Source: Propionibacteriaceae bacterium (GTDB lineage: Bacteria > Actinomycetota > Actinomycetes > Propionibacteriales > Propionibacteriaceae). Taken from it: 36,707 bases of DNA. Below are positions 8,832-16,912 of the stretch, in pieces. The position numbers and the translations under genes are program-made. The stretch's first letter is position 1, and every line of letters begins with the position of its first letter. The stretch is taken from NCBI GenBank assembly GCA_031272825.1, contig JAISTE010000010.1:1-36707 (forward strand). The letters run 5' to 3'. The notes beneath the pieces were generated by a model. That model did not search any database. It had not been told where the DNA came from and was given only the letters and a program-made list of their open reading frames with translations.

Positions 8832-8886
8832 ACTGCGCGTAGTCGCAGGCCGCAGCGGGGGTTCTCTCGGCCTCCTTTTCAGCCAG

Positions 8887-8892
8887 TAGACT
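8887..8892 (+). promoter_or_regulatory. -10 box for leaderless cysS
   Basis: TAGACT ends 7 nt before the GTG at 8900, with no ribosome site between. This is the usual geometry of a leaderless actinobacterial mRNA. Confidence 0.55.
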
Positions 8893-8899
8893 TACGCCC

Positions 8900-10294
8900 G
8901 TGACTTTCCGACTGTACGATTCCGCGCTGAAGCGCGTTGTCCCGCTCGAACCCGTGATTCCCGGACAGGTGTCCATCTACCACTGTGGTTTGACCGTGCA
9001 GTCCGCCCCGCACCTGGGGCACATCCGCAAGGAGGTCGTCTTCGACGTGCTGCGCCGCTGGCTGACACACACCGGCTACAAGGTGAAGATCGTTGCCAAC
9101 GTGACCGATGTCAACGACAAGATCGAGGCCAAGGCCGCCGAGCGCGGGATGGAGTGGTACGAGCTGGCCTACGAGGTCGAGCTTGAGCTGCACAAGGCCT
9201 ACACCGCGCTGGGCTGCATTCCGCCCTCCTATGAGCCGCGTGCCACCGGGCACATCACCGAGATGATCGAGCTCATTCAACAGATCATCGACAACGGCCA
9301 CGCGTATGTGGCTCCCGACGGCTCGGGGGACGTCTACTTCGACGTGAAGTCTTGGCCGCGCTACGGCTGGCTGTCCGGCCAGCGGGTCGATGAGATGAAG
9401 GCCGCCGAGGATTCCGATTCGCTGGACAAGCGCGATCCGCGCGATTTCGCCTTGTGGAAGGGCGCAAAGCCGAGCGATCCGGCAACCGCTACCTGGCCGT
9501 CGCCTTGGGGACGCGGGCGGCCTGGCTGGCACATCGAATGCTCGGCGATGGCGGGCAAATACTTAGGCGATGCGTTCGATATCCATGGCGGCGGCATGGA
9601 TCTCAAGTTCCCGCACCACGAGAACGAGCTCGCCCAGTCGCAGGCGGCGGGCAAGCCCTTCGCCAAGTATTGGATGCACAACGGGCTGGTCACCATGTCC
9701 GGGGAGAAGATGAGCAAGTCCCTGGGCAATGTGGCGCTGGTCTCCGAGGTGGTCAAGCGCTTCCCGGCCAGGGCCGTGCGGCTGTATCTGCTCGCCCCTC
9801 ACTACCGTTCGGTGATTGAGCTATCCGACGCGGCGCTCGGCGAGGCCACCGCACAGCTGGAGCGCATCGACTCGTTCTTGGAGCGGGCCGCCGAACACAT
9901 TTCCGCCCCGGGTTCTGTGCCCGATGCCTTCGCCGCTGCGATGGACGAAGATCTCGGCACCCCGCAGGCCTGCGCAGTTTTGTTCGACGCCATCCGCGAG
10001 GGGAATCGGGCGCTGGATGCCGGGGATACCAAGGCCGCCGGAAGCGCCTGCGCCGATGTGATCGCAATGTTGGGGATTCTCGGGCTTGATCCGCAAGACC
10101 CGGCGTGGGCCGTCGAATCTGGGGGTAAGGATCTCAAGCCGGTTGTGGACGGCCTGGTGGCGCAACTTTTGGCTGAGCGCGCGGCGGCCAGGGAGGCTAA
10201 GGACTGGGCCAAGGCGGACGCGATCCGTGATAAGTTCAACGCTTTGGGCGTCAAGATCGAAGACACGCCGAACGGCGTGAGATGGAGTGTGTAA
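8900..10294 (+). CDS. cysS: Cysteinyl-tRNA synthetase
   Basis: This 464-aa class I synthetase charges tRNA-Cys in the cytoplasm. It shows [18 protein letters not shown], with the zinc-ligand Cys29 and the HIGH-like box [14 protein letters not shown] and the zinc and binding region [20 protein letters not shown] follow, then KMSKSLGNV and a C-terminal helical anticodon-binding part. Length and motifs fit CysS rather than the shorter mycothiol enzyme MshC. The GTG start follows a -10 box by 7 nt. The next gene (rlmB) begins on the base after the stop, so the two form an operon. Confidence 0.96.
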   Translation: MTFRLYDSALKRVVPLEPVIPGQVSIYHCGLTVQSAPHLGHIRKEVVFDVLRRWLTHTGYKVKIVANVTDVNDKIEAKAAERGMEWYELAYEVELELHKAYTALGCIPPSYEPRATGHITEMIELIQQIIDNGHAYVAPDGSGDVYFDVKSWPRYGWLSGQRVDEMKAAEDSDSLDKRDPRDFALWKGAKPSDPATATWPSPWGRGRPGWHIECSAMAGKYLGDAFDIHGGGMDLKFPHHENELAQSQAAGKPFAKYWMHNGLVTMSGEKMSKSLGNVALVSEVVKRFPARAVRLYLLAPHYRSVIELSDAALGEATAQLERIDSFLERAAEHISAPGSVPDAFAAAMDEDLGTPQACAVLFDAIREGNRALDAGDTKAAGSACADVIAMLGILGLDPQDPAWAVESGGKDLKPVVDGLVAQLLAERAAAREAKDWAKADAIRDKFNALGVKIEDTPNGVRWSV

Positions 10295-11230
10295 ATGGCC
10301 GGCAATTCCCAGCGCAAAGGCGCAGTTCGCAAGCGCGGCAGGGCCCAGGCCCCAGCAGGTTCGGGGGGCCGCATCCGCCGCGGTTTGGAAGGCAAAGGGC
10401 CGACGCCCAAGGCCGAAGATCGCCCCTACCACAAGGCATATCGCGATAAGAACAAACCAACTTCGCAAAAGTCCAGGAAACCCGCCCAGCGCACCCACTC
10501 GTCCTCTGATTGGATTTTCGGGCGTAACCCGGTGCTGGAGGCGCTGCAGGCCAACGTGCCGGTGAAGCAGGCGCTGGTGGCTGAGGGCGTCGAGCGTGAT
10601 TCGCGGATGAAGGAGATCCTCTCGTTCGCCGCGCAGAACGGGATTCCGTTCCTGCAGGCAACCAAGCACGACCTCGACCGCATCACTGGAGGGGCTGCCC
10701 ACCAGGGTGTCGCCCTGCGCATTCCGCCGTTCGAGTACGCCGATCCGGGCGATTTGCTCGAGCAGGCCCTTGAGCGCGGCAACGGCGTGGCCGTGGCGCT
10801 GGATTCGGTAACCGACCCGCACAATCTCGGCGCCATCGTGCGTTCTGCCGCGGCCTTCGGCGCCTACGGTGTGATCATCCCGGAGCGCCGCTCGGCCCAG
10901 ATGACCGCCGCCGCATGGAAGACTTCCGCTGGTGCGGCCGCCCGCCTCCCCGTTGCCAGGGCCAAGAACCTTAACCAGGTGCTGAAGGCCTGGTCGAAGG
11001 CCGGTGTGCTGGTCGTCGGCCTGGCCGGGGACGCCGAGCTGCCCATCGAAGCGGTGTCGGCTCTCAACCAGCCGGTGTTGATCGTCGTCGGTTCCGAGGG
11101 TGAGGGCCTGTCGCACCTGGTTCGCCAGAACTGCGATCAGCTGGCCTCGATCAAGATCACGGGCATGGAATCGCTGAACGCGTCCGTCGCCGCTGCCATC
11201 GCCTTGTATGAGCTGACGCGGGAAAACTGA
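10295..11230 (+). CDS. rlmB: 23S rRNA 2'-O-ribose methyltransferase (RlmB/TrmH, SpoU family)
   Basis: This 311-aa SPOUT-class enzyme uses S-adenosylmethionine to methylate a 23S rRNA ribose, judged by family. It has a strongly basic N-terminal extension of about 70 residues. A substrate-binding domain starts at DWIFGRNPVLEAL. The catalytic knot domain has the three SpoU motifs: VTDPHNLGAIVRSAAAFGA, LIVVGSEGEGLSHLV and IKITGMESLNASVAAAIALYE. It is coupled to cysS with no gap. A TrmH-like tRNA target cannot be excluded, but the length and N-terminal binding domain favour RlmB. Confidence 0.92.
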   Translation: MAGNSQRKGAVRKRGRAQAPAGSGGRIRRGLEGKGPTPKAEDRPYHKAYRDKNKPTSQKSRKPAQRTHSSSDWIFGRNPVLEALQANVPVKQALVAEGVERDSRMKEILSFAAQNGIPFLQATKHDLDRITGGAAHQGVALRIPPFEYADPGDLLEQALERGNGVAVALDSVTDPHNLGAIVRSAAAFGAYGVIIPERRSAQMTAAAWKTSAGAAARLPVARAKNLNQVLKAWSKAGVLVVGLAGDAELPIEAVSALNQPVLIVVGSEGEGLSHLVRQNCDQLASIKITGMESLNASVAAAIALYELTREN

Positions 11231-11348
11231 GTGGAAGCCATCTGCGGCACCGCGGCTGTCGGGGAGGGATTCATAACCCCGCCCGTCATTTCGCGGATGA
11301 CGAAGAATCGGCGGCGCGCGCTTCCACGGTTGTCAACCGTTGCGCACG

Positions 11349-11354
11349 TACAAT
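11349..11354 (+). promoter_or_regulatory. -10 box (TACAAT) for the PASTA kinase gene
   Basis: A near-consensus TACAAT lies 28 nt upstream of the ATG at 11383. TTGTCA at 11330 could be a -35 only with a short 13-nt spacer, so the -35 is uncertain. The 11231-11348 gap otherwise shows only a degenerate repeat palindrome (CGTCAT...ATGACG) near 11284-11302. Confidence 0.5.
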
Positions 11355-11382
11355 TGTCGAACCCGAGTGTCGGAAGTGGAGT

Positions 11383-13470
11383 ATGAGCGGTAAAGCCGGT
11401 GAGCCCATCGTGGGTCGCGTGCTGGTGGGCCGCTATCAAATCCTGCGGATGATCGCCAAGGGCGGCATGGCGACGGTCTACGAAGCCAAAGACCTGACGC
11501 TCGGGCGCTCGGTGGCCGTCAAGGTCATGCACGACGGCCTGTGCACCGATCCCGCGTACGTCACCCGTTTCAAGCGCGAGGCCATCTCCGCCGCCGGGCT
11601 CCAGCACCCAGGTATCGTCTCCATCTTCGACCAGGGGGTCGACGAGGGCCGTCCGTTCATCGTCATGGAATACGTGCCGGGCGGGACGCTGCGGCACCTG
11701 ATCACGAACACCGCACCCATCGGGCCCAAGCGCGCGGTCGAGCTGATGCTTCCGATCGTCGACGCCGTGGCCTACGCCCACGAATCGGGCATCTTGCACC
11801 GCGATCTCAAGCCCGAGAACGTGCTGATCGCCCAGGGCCGCAACCAGATCAAGGTCGCCGATTTCGGCCTGGCCAAGCCCGTCGCCTCGCAGATGAACTC
11901 GAATCCGGGCACGCTGATGGGCACGGTTTCGTATGTCTCGCCGGAGATCGTCACCAACTCTCCTTACGATGCCCGCGCGGACGTTTACGCGCTGGGGATC
12001 ATCTTGTTCGAGATGCTGACGGGCGTGAAGCCGCACACCGGGGACTCGCCCGTGGCCGTCGCGTATTCGCATGTCAACACGGATACGCCCGCCCCTTCCA
12101 CCATGTTGCCCGCCGCCGATACCGCCATCCCCGACTACCTGGATGCGCTGGTGTTGGCCGCCACCGCGCGTCAGCCCGAAAAGCGGCCCGCCAACGGCTC
12201 GGTGCTGCTGGAAATGATGCGCAAGGTGTACACCGAACTGCAGGCCGGGGTGCGCTCGAACCCTGCGCTCGCCGCTGAACTGCTCAACTACCACTACGAT
12301 CCGGCGACGCTGAACACCACCTCGCTGCCGGATCTGTCGGAATCCGAACCCAGCTTGCAAGAGCGCACGCCGGTAATGGCCGACCAGATCCCCGTTCTGA
12401 ACCAGGCGGTCGCCGATCCCGGGGTTTCCAATCCCCCGATTCCCAACCCCGTGGTTCCCGCACCTGCCGGGGTGTACGCGCCTTCGCCCGTCGCTCCCCC
12501 GTATAACGCGGCCCAAGGCCCATCGCCGCGGGCGGTGAAGCTCAAGAACCAGCAATCTCGGCGCAAGTGGCGCGGCCTGGTGCTGGTGCTGGTGGTCTTC
12601 TTGATTGCGGGCTTGGGCGGCTTCGGCGCCTGGTACTACCTGCAGGGCCGGTTCGTGCCCGGCGGTACCCCCGATTTCGGCGGCATGGACGAGAAGGCCG
12701 CCGCGGCGCTGGCTACCCAGCACGGCATCAAGATCAGATGGCCAAGTGAAGACGATTCGGAACACCACGTCTACTCCGAGGACATTCCCGCCGATCACAT
12801 CGTCTCCACCGACCCGGCCTCCGGGATGCCGCTGGAAATCGGCGGCACAGTGAGCGCGTTCGTCTCCAAGGGCCAGGAGCGCTACGCGGTTCCCAAACTC
12901 ACCGGCAAGACCGAGAGCGCTGCCGCCGATGCCCTGGCCAAGACCAACCTCAAGCTCGGCAACGTCACACACGACTACTCCGACGACGTCGAGGCGGGCA
13001 AGATCATCTCCCAGTCCATCGCCAAGGGCGAGTCGGTCAAGCGCGATACCGTGGTGGACGTCGTCGTCTCCGACGGCCCGGCACCGGTCGCCATCACCTC
13101 GTACGTCGGCAAGGCATATTCCGAGGCCAAGGCCTATTACAAGGAAGCCGGGCTGAAGGTGAAGAAGACCGAGGCCTATTCCGAAGAGCTGGAAGCGGGG
13201 CTGGTGATCTCCCAAGACCCCGCCGAGGGTACGGAGGCGCACCGGGGCGACACCATCACGTTTACGGTTTCCAAGGGTTCAGAGTATGTGACCGTACCTG
13301 AAGTAGTGATGATGGGCACCAGCGCCGCGAAAGAGAAGCTGGAGAACCTGGGCCTGGTCGTCGAGGTTGTTTACGATTCGCCGTTCAAGCTCAACATCGC
13401 CACCTACACCGAGCCGGGGGCGGGCAACAAGGTAAAAATCGGCTCGACGATCACGCTGCATTCGAACTAG
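11383..13470 (+). CDS. PknB-type serine/threonine kinase with PASTA domains
   Basis: This is a 695-aa receptor-like kinase. The cytoplasmic kinase domain (about 16-285) has the glycine loop IAKGGMATVYEA, Lys47 in VAVKVMH, the catalytic HRDLKPENVL (Asp141), ADFGLAKP (Asp160) and GTVSYVSPE. A Pro-rich juxtamembrane linker and basic stretch precede one membrane helix (about 405-430, VLVLVVFLIAGLGGFGAWYYL). Four extracellular PASTA-type repeats follow; the first is degenerate. PASTA kinases sense cell-wall muropeptides or lipid II and control growth and division. No divisome genes flank it here, so this may be a second PASTA kinase. Which pkn gene it is cannot be decided from sequence alone. Confidence 0.94.
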   Translation: MSGKAGEPIVGRVLVGRYQILRMIAKGGMATVYEAKDLTLGRSVAVKVMHDGLCTDPAYVTRFKREAISAAGLQHPGIVSIFDQGVDEGRPFIVMEYVPGGTLRHLITNTAPIGPKRAVELMLPIVDAVAYAHESGILHRDLKPENVLIAQGRNQIKVADFGLAKPVASQMNSNPGTLMGTVSYVSPEIVTNSPYDARADVYALGIILFEMLTGVKPHTGDSPVAVAYSHVNTDTPAPSTMLPAADTAIPDYLDALVLAATARQPEKRPANGSVLLEMMRKVYTELQAGVRSNPALAAELLNYHYDPATLNTTSLPDLSESEPSLQERTPVMADQIPVLNQAVADPGVSNPPIPNPVVPAPAGVYAPSPVAPPYNAAQGPSPRAVKLKNQQSRRKWRGLVLVLVVFLIAGLGGFGAWYYLQGRFVPGGTPDFGGMDEKAAAALATQHGIKIRWPSEDDSEHHVYSEDIPADHIVSTDPASGMPLEIGGTVSAFVSKGQERYAVPKLTGKTESAAADALAKTNLKLGNVTHDYSDDVEAGKIISQSIAKGESVKRDTVVDVVVSDGPAPVAITSYVGKAYSEAKAYYKEAGLKVKKTEAYSEELEAGLVISQDPAEGTEAHRGDTITFTVSKGSEYVTVPEVVMMGTSAAKEKLENLGLVVEVVYDSPFKLNIATYTEPGAGNKVKIGSTITLHSN

Positions 13471-13513
13471 GCGTGCGGTTGCATCTGGCTTCCCATACGG
13501 TAGAAGCCATCCC

Positions 13514-13633
13514 CCACCGTCATTCTGCACGCCCCACCGTCATCCTGCGCACCCCACCGTCATCCTGCACGCCCCACCGTCATTCTGCGCACCCCACCAT
13601 CATTCTGCACGCCCCACCGTCATTCTGCGCGAA
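13514..13633. repeat. Six tandem 20-bp half-REP repeats
   Basis: Six exact-length 20-bp units start at 13514, 13534, 13554, 13574, 13594 and 13614. Each has the form CCACCGTCATYCTGCRCRCC with small changes. The last unit becomes the left arm of a complete REP-like palindrome. The array lies just after the kinase gene. Confidence 0.92.
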
Positions 13634-13645
13634 GTCGCAGAATCT
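13618..13645. repeat. REP-like palindrome (ATTCTGCG/CGCAGAAT variant)
   Basis: Stem ATTCTGCG pairs with CGCAGAAT around the loop CGAAGT. It is the TCT/AGA stem variant of the family, between the convergent kinase and MBL genes, where it may also end transcription. Confidence 0.85.
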
Positions 13646-13662
13646 CAAATTCGAATTCCCCC

Positions 13663-14298
13663 TCAGAACTCAACGGCCCCGCGCCCGCGCAGATCGGTCA
13701 GTTCGGTGGGGATGAAATTCCCAATCTGCTTATAGCTCAGCGCCCATCCGTTGTCGGACAACAGCCGGTCGTGGATCAAGAAGCCGATGGGCGCGGCCAC
13801 CTCTCGGCCCCAGTCGATGACCTCTTTCATCGCGGCCCAGGGCCCGTAGGCAGGCACTCCCACGATGTCGATTCCAGCCGGGGCGACGGCCAGCGAATCT
13901 CCCGGGTGGAAGAAGCGCGGTTCCCCCTCGGCCTCGATCACGAATCCGACGTTGCCCACGCGCGGAATCTCCTTGTAGATAACCTGATGCAGGCCCCCCA
14001 CGGCGCTGATTGTGGTGGTACCGAGCTGGATGGCGGCGTCGGCGTGGAAGGGTTCGGCGCTTTCCAACCCGTAGACGTCCTTCACTGACGGCTCAACCAG
14101 CAGGCGGGCCTGCGGGTTGGCCTTGATGAGGTCGGGGGCGTTCTGGGGATCGAAGTGGTCGGGATGCTGGTGGGTGACGATGATGGCGTCGAGATCGGTG
14201 ATCCCATGCCATTCGGAGCTGAAGTTTCCGGGGTCTACCAGGATGCGCTGGTCGGTCTCGACGAGCACCGTCGAGTGGCCCAGGTGCGTGATTTTCAT
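13663..14298 (-). CDS. UlaG-like metallo-beta-lactamase-fold hydrolase
   Basis: This 211-aa small MBL-fold protein has a short N-terminal beta strand ([14 protein letters not shown]) with VDPGNF. The metal motif is TH-Q-H-P-D-H (His43, His45, Asp47, His48). Later candidate ligands are in [16 protein letters not shown] and FLIHDRLLS. The layout matches the UlaG/L-ascorbate-lactonase-like group, whose substrates are varied. The start ATG overlaps the aroQ stop by 4 nt, so the two are translated together. The link with shikimate synthesis may only be positional. Specific reaction unknown. Confidence 0.85.
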   Translation of the reverse strand: MKITHLGHSTVLVETDQRILVDPGNFSSEWHGITDLDAIIVTHQHPDHFDPQNAPDLIKANPQARLLVEPSVKDVYGLESAEPFHADAAIQLGTTTISAVGGLHQVIYKEIPRVGNVGFVIEAEGEPRFFHPGDSLAVAPAGIDIVGVPAYGPWAAMKEVIDWGREVAAPIGFLIHDRLLSDNGWALSYKQIGNFIPTELTDLRGRGAVEF

Positions 14299-14792
14299 TC
14301 TCCCTGCCTCTGGTTCAGGTCGAAGACGACGTGCGGATAGGGGGCGTCGGATTTGGGCGGGTTGACGTGCGAGATTGCGTAGTCGAGGGCGTAGCGGTAG
14401 CCATCGGCTCCCAGGCCCGCGATTACGGCGACCGCGACGTCGGACAGGTAGGAGTGGTGACGGAATTCCTCGCGGGCGTGCACGTTGGAGATGTGCAGCT
14501 CGATGAACGGGATCGCGGAGCCGACGAGGGCGTCGCGGATGGCGACGGACGTATGCGTGAAGGCCCCGGCGTTGATGACGATGTACTGCACCCCCGCAGA
14601 CTGTGCCTCCTGGATGCGGTCGACGATGGCCCCCTCATGGTTGGACTGGAAGGTCTGCACTTCGACGCCCGCCTCGCGGCCTTGTTTGACCAGCGAGGAT
14701 TCGATCTGGGGCAAGGTGGTGTGGCCGTAGATTCCCGGCTCCCGTGTGCCGAGTGTGTTTAAATTCGGGCCGTTGATGACGAGCACGCTCAT
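14295..14792 (-). CDS. aroQ: Type II 3-dehydroquinate dehydratase
   Basis: This 165-aa shikimate-pathway enzyme converts 3-dehydroquinate to 3-dehydroshikimate. Visible are [21 protein letters not shown] with the catalytic Tyr22, [16 protein letters not shown], the conserved [17 protein letters not shown], and [21 protein letters not shown] with the catalytic His. It is slightly longer than the usual 145-150 residues through its C-terminus. No other aro gene is adjacent. A -10 box 6 nt upstream suggests a leaderless start. Confidence 0.96.
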   Translation of the reverse strand: MSVLVINGPNLNTLGTREPGIYGHTTLPQIESSLVKQGREAGVEVQTFQSNHEGAIVDRIQEAQSAGVQYIVINAGAFTHTSVAIRDALVGSAIPFIELHISNVHAREEFRHHSYLSDVAVAVIAGLGADGYRYALDYAISHVNPPKSDAPYPHVVFDLNQRQGE

Positions 14793-14798
14793 AGGCCA

Positions 14799-14804
14799 AC
14801 TCTA
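14799..14804 (-). promoter_or_regulatory. -10 box for leaderless aroQ
   Basis: On the minus strand TAGAGT is followed by 6 nt (TGGCCT) and the ATG of aroQ. There is no ribosome site. It lies directly beyond the 3' end of tRNA-Arg. Confidence 0.5.
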
Positions 14805-14808
14805 TCGG

Positions 14809-14881
14809 CGCCCCGGGCGGGGGTCGAACCCACAACCTGCAGATTAGAAGTCAGCTGCTCTATCCATTGAGCTACCGGGGC
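14809..14881 (-). tRNA. tRNA-Arg (anticodon TCT)
   Basis: The minus strand folds as a full cloverleaf. The 7-bp acceptor is GCCCCGG/CCGGGGC, the D stem GCTC/GAGC, the anticodon loop CTTCTAA giving TCT, and the T arm carries TTCGACC. The CCA end is not encoded. It reads AGA (and AGG by wobble limits), which are rare arginine codons in GC-rich genomes. Confidence 0.95.
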
Positions 14882-14893
14882 TGGCTAGGCAAT

Positions 14894-14914
14894 CATACTC
14901 CGGGTCGGAGCATG
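14894..14914 (-). terminator. Small hairpin between orn and tRNA-Arg
   Basis: CTCCG and CGGAG, extended by CAT/ATG, make a short stem 10 nt after the orn stop. It has no T run, so it is only a weak candidate. Confidence 0.35.
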
Positions 14915-14923
14915 CCCTTTGCT

Positions 14924-15517
14924 TCACTCGAGCACTTTCTCGGCGATCTCCTTGAGTTCCTCCGAGGTCGGCCCGGGTTCGGCGGGGAACAGTGCGAGAC
15001 GGTAGTACTTCAGCTCGTTCACCGAGTCGATGATGTCGCCGAGCGCGCGGTGGTTGCCGGTCTTCTCGGGTGCGTTGAAGTAGACCCGCGGGTACCAGCG
15101 GCGGGCGAGTTCTTTGATCGAGGAGACGTCGACGTTGCGGTAGTGCAAGAACTCTTCGAGCTCGGGCATATCTCGGGCCAAGAACGTGCGGTCGGTGCCG
15201 ACGGAGTTTCCGGCCAGCGGCACCTTGCCGGGCTCGCTGACGTACTCCTTGATGTACTCGAGAACCTGGTTCTGGGCGTCTTCAATGGTGGTGCCATCGG
15301 CCAGCAGCGGCAGCAGCCCGGAGTTGGTGTGCATCTGCGTGACGAAATCGCCCATCTGATCCAAGGCCTCCTGCGGGGGCTTGATGATGACGTCGACGCC
15401 CTCCCCCAAGATATTGAGGTCAGAGTCCGTCACCAAGGCCGAGATCTCGATCAGGGCGTCCTTCTCAAGCGAGAGACCGGTCATCTCGCAATCTATCCAC
15501 ACCAGATAATCATTCAC
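14924..15517 (-). CDS. orn: Oligoribonuclease
   Basis: This 197-aa DEDDh 3'-5' exonuclease degrades very short RNAs (nanoRNA, pGpG) in the cytoplasm. The motif-I acidic pair is in WIDCEMTGL (Asp9, Glu11). Further motifs are GNSVGTDRTFLARDMPELEEFLHYRNVDVSS and NHRALGDIIDSVNEL with the catalytic His and Asp. It has the normal family length. The start is GTG at 15517. A TAAAGT box ends 8 nt upstream with no ribosome site, so a leaderless transcript is likely. Confidence 0.96.
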   Translation of the reverse strand: MNDYLVWIDCEMTGLSLEKDALIEISALVTDSDLNILGEGVDVIIKPPQEALDQMGDFVTQMHTNSGLLPLLADGTTIEDAQNQVLEYIKEYVSEPGKVPLAGNSVGTDRTFLARDMPELEEFLHYRNVDVSSIKELARRWYPRVYFNAPEKTGNHRALGDIIDSVNELKYYRLALFPAEPGPTSEELKEIAEKVLE

Positions 15518-15525
15518 AAAGGACT

Positions 15526-15531
15526 ACTTTA
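15526..15531 (-). promoter_or_regulatory. -10 box for leaderless orn
   Basis: TAAAGT on the minus strand lies 8 nt before the GTG start, with no Shine-Dalgarno sequence between them. Confidence 0.4.
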
Positions 15532-15658
15532 CGACTTGGACGGCTGCAGCGGTTATTCGGTTGTCCTAAGGCTGATTGGAGCCGAGCAAGAAGGGTGTTC
15601 GACGGCTCTCGACAGTTCCTGCAGCGAGCCTCAGTTCGACTCTCAGCGCTAGATGAGC

Positions 15659-15664
15659 TAGTAT
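15659..15664 (+). promoter_or_regulatory. -10 box for tRNA-His
   Basis: TAGTAT lies 20 nt before the tRNA. TTCGAC at 15635-15640, 18 nt upstream, is a possible -35. Confidence 0.4.
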
Positions 15665-15684
15665 TACCAAGCCGAAAGGCACAT

Positions 15685-15758
15685 GGTGGCTGTAGCTCAG
15701 TTGGTAGAGCACCTGGTTGTGGTCCAGGTGGTCGCCGGTTCAAGTCCGGTTAGCCACC
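15685..15758 (+). tRNA. tRNA-His (anticodon GTG)
   Basis: The cloverleaf has acceptor GTGGCTG/TAGCCAC and anticodon stem CCTGG/CCAGG with loop TTGTGGT, giving GTG. The T arm contains TTCAAGT. An extra 5' G at 15685 faces the discriminator C, the usual tRNA-His G-1 feature. CCA is not encoded. Confidence 0.96.
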
Positions 15759-16052
15759 CCGAGTTAGCGTCGTCCGTCGAGCCGAAGGCTCATAAGGATG
15801 ACCGAGCGAGGGGCAGTTAGTCGTTCCAAGTTCCCTAGCAGTTTCTTAGTTATCTCACAAGTAGCTTGTGCCGCAGCTCTGGCACACCAGGAAGTTCCCC
15901 CTAGCTTCGAAGGAAACCCCTTCACAAAAATCGCATGGCACCCGAAACAGATGCTTCGAATCCGCGCTTCCGGAGAGAGCGCCTGGGTCGTTAACAGAAC
16001 CAACAAAGGATACTGGGCATGCGGTCAGGTTTTCTCAGGGCATACCCACAGC
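15759..16052. other. Unassigned 294-bp stretch downstream of tRNA-His
   Basis: No convincing gene was found. ORFs are open on both strands (15798-16208 plus; 15764-16006 minus), but I recognise neither and see no ribosome site for either. Base composition is somewhat lower in GC than the neighbours. Its position, just 3' of a tRNA and next to a toxin-antitoxin pair, is typical of a remnant of an inserted element, but no att repeat of the tRNA end was seen. Confidence 0.35.
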
Positions 16053-16472
16053 TCAGGGAGCCACAAACTCGACGCCCAAGGCAAGGTACGTGGCTTCGGC
16101 GCGCTTGTCGCAAGTCAGCAGCGGCAGCCCGTGTTCGCGAGCGGCAGCTGCCACCAGCGCGTCGTAAACCTGGCCTCCGGCAAGGCCAAGCTTTCGGAAC
16201 TCCTCTAGCAGCTTCGCTTGCGAGGACGCCCCGAGAAAACGCGGCTCGGGGAATTCGGCTCGGATCAGGCGCAGGGCGTCATCGCCCGAGATTCGATACG
16301 GCATGGGCAGGCGCGTCAGAACCGAGTAGACCTCGAAGTTTGCGTGCCCCGACAGCCCAATCGCGCGCCCCTCGACCTGCTCGGCTATCCAATCGTGAAA
16401 GGGGTTGTCCGGCTGCACCAGCGCCAACGCGGCGCTGGTATCTAAAAGCAGCAGGTCAGCGTTGATCGTCAA
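16053..16472 (-). CDS. vapC: PIN-domain ribonuclease toxin (VapC-like)
   Basis: This 139-aa PIN-domain protein is the expected toxin of a VapBC pair, a magnesium-dependent RNase. The acidic active-site quartet is visible: Asp11 in LLLDTSAALALV, Glu47 in ANFEVYSVLTRL, Asp104 in QVYDALVAAAA and Asp122 in LLTCDKRAEATY. The length is normal. Its start lies 17 nt inside the end of the antitoxin gene, so the pair is co-translated. Known VapC toxins cut tRNA or rRNA; a tRNA gene lies close by, but nothing in the sequence shows the target. Confidence 0.9.
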   Translation of the reverse strand: MTINADLLLLDTSAALALVQPDNPFHDWIAEQVEGRAIGLSGHANFEVYSVLTRLPMPYRISGDDALRLIRAEFPEPRFLGASSQAKLLEEFRKLGLAGGQVYDALVAAAAREHGLPLLTCDKRAEATYLALGVEFVAP

Positions 16473-16689
16473 AGCGGAACTCCCTCAGCTGATCGCCGTA
16501 CAGCGCTGGTCCTCCCTCTGGCAGCGACAGATGCCCGTCGCGCTCGACAAGGTGGCTCTCGACCGGGATCTCCACCCTCAGGGCGTTGCCGTCCGCTTCG
16601 ACGACCACCTTCCCTGGGCGGAACCCGAGCCTGTCGCGCAGCGGCTTGGGAATCACCAGCCGCCCGGCAGCATCAATGGTTGCGATCAT
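16456..16689 (-). CDS. vapB: AbrB/SpoVT-type antitoxin (VapB-like)
   Basis: This 77-aa protein begins MIATIDAAGRLVIPKPLRDRLGFRPG, the classic swapped-hairpin AbrB/MazE DNA-binding fold. A charged C-terminal tail (GDQLREFRFDDQR) probably wraps the toxin. The tracked ORF runs upstream to 16863, but I use ATG at 16689. The family domain starts there, and a TAGAAT -10 box lies 7 nt before it. The upstream extension also crosses a large hairpin. The pair probably represses its own promoter. Confidence 0.9.
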   Translation of the reverse strand: MIATIDAAGRLVIPKPLRDRLGFRPGKVVVEADGNALRVEIPVESHLVERDGHLSLPEGGPALYGDQLREFRFDDQR

Positions 16690-16696
16690 GGTTAGG

Positions 16697-16702
16697 ATTC
16701 TA
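16697..16702 (-). promoter_or_regulatory. -10 box for leaderless vapBC
   Basis: TAGAAT on the minus strand, 7 nt before the antitoxin ATG with no ribosome site. Autoregulation would act here. Confidence 0.55.
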
Positions 16703-16816
16703 CCATTTGCCTTGGTTAGGCTCTGCGCGAGAAGAGACGTTGGCCGAAAACGGAAGAACTCACGGCGGCCTTCGGCGATCCAGTTACATGTTCGAGATAG
16801 CGGTTCGGCTTGCACC

Positions 16817-16873
16817 AAGAAGGGCGCGCATGATCGTGCACATCTTCCAACGCGCACGATCATGCGCTTCTTC
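16817..16873 (-). terminator. Large hairpin downstream of the zinc-ribbon gene
   Basis: A perfect 14-bp stem GCGCATGATCGTGC / GCACGATCATGCGC (16826-16839, 16854-16867) is lengthened by AAGAAG/CTTCTT beyond a 3-nt bulge. It lies 40 nt after the stop of the minus-strand gene and upstream of vapBC, and probably insulates the two. Confidence 0.6.
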
Positions 16874-16912
16874 TAGCCCTTTGCCACCCGACAGCTTTAC
16901 CGCCACAAGGAT

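Noticed and set aside
8835-8851. Half REP-like sequence (GCGCGTAGTCGCAG) after the DUF4032 gene
   Set aside because: Only one arm is present, so it is a remnant at best and too short to call.
8900-10294. Mycothiol ligase MshC as an alternative call for cysS
   Set aside because: The length, KMSKS region and full C-terminal anticodon domain match CysS. MshC is shorter.
9821-11116. 431-aa minus-strand ORF across cysS and rlmB
   Set aside because: Antisense shadow spanning two clearly real plus-strand genes.
11284-11302. CGTCAT...ATGACG palindrome upstream of the kinase gene
   Set aside because: It keeps only the outer edge of the REP-like family. It could be a degenerate copy or chance.
11137-13242. 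701-aa minus-strand ORF
   Set aside because: It is antisense to rlmB and the PASTA kinase. Long antisense frames are expected in GC-rich genes, and its translation has no domain and biased composition.
15764-16006. 80-aa minus-strand ORF after tRNA-His
   Set aside because: No ribosome site, no recognised family and an equally open frame on the other strand. Kept only as an unassigned stretch.
16690-16863. N-terminal extension of the antitoxin to 16863
   Set aside because: It crosses a large hairpin and the -10 box. The AbrB domain begins exactly at the ATG at 16689.
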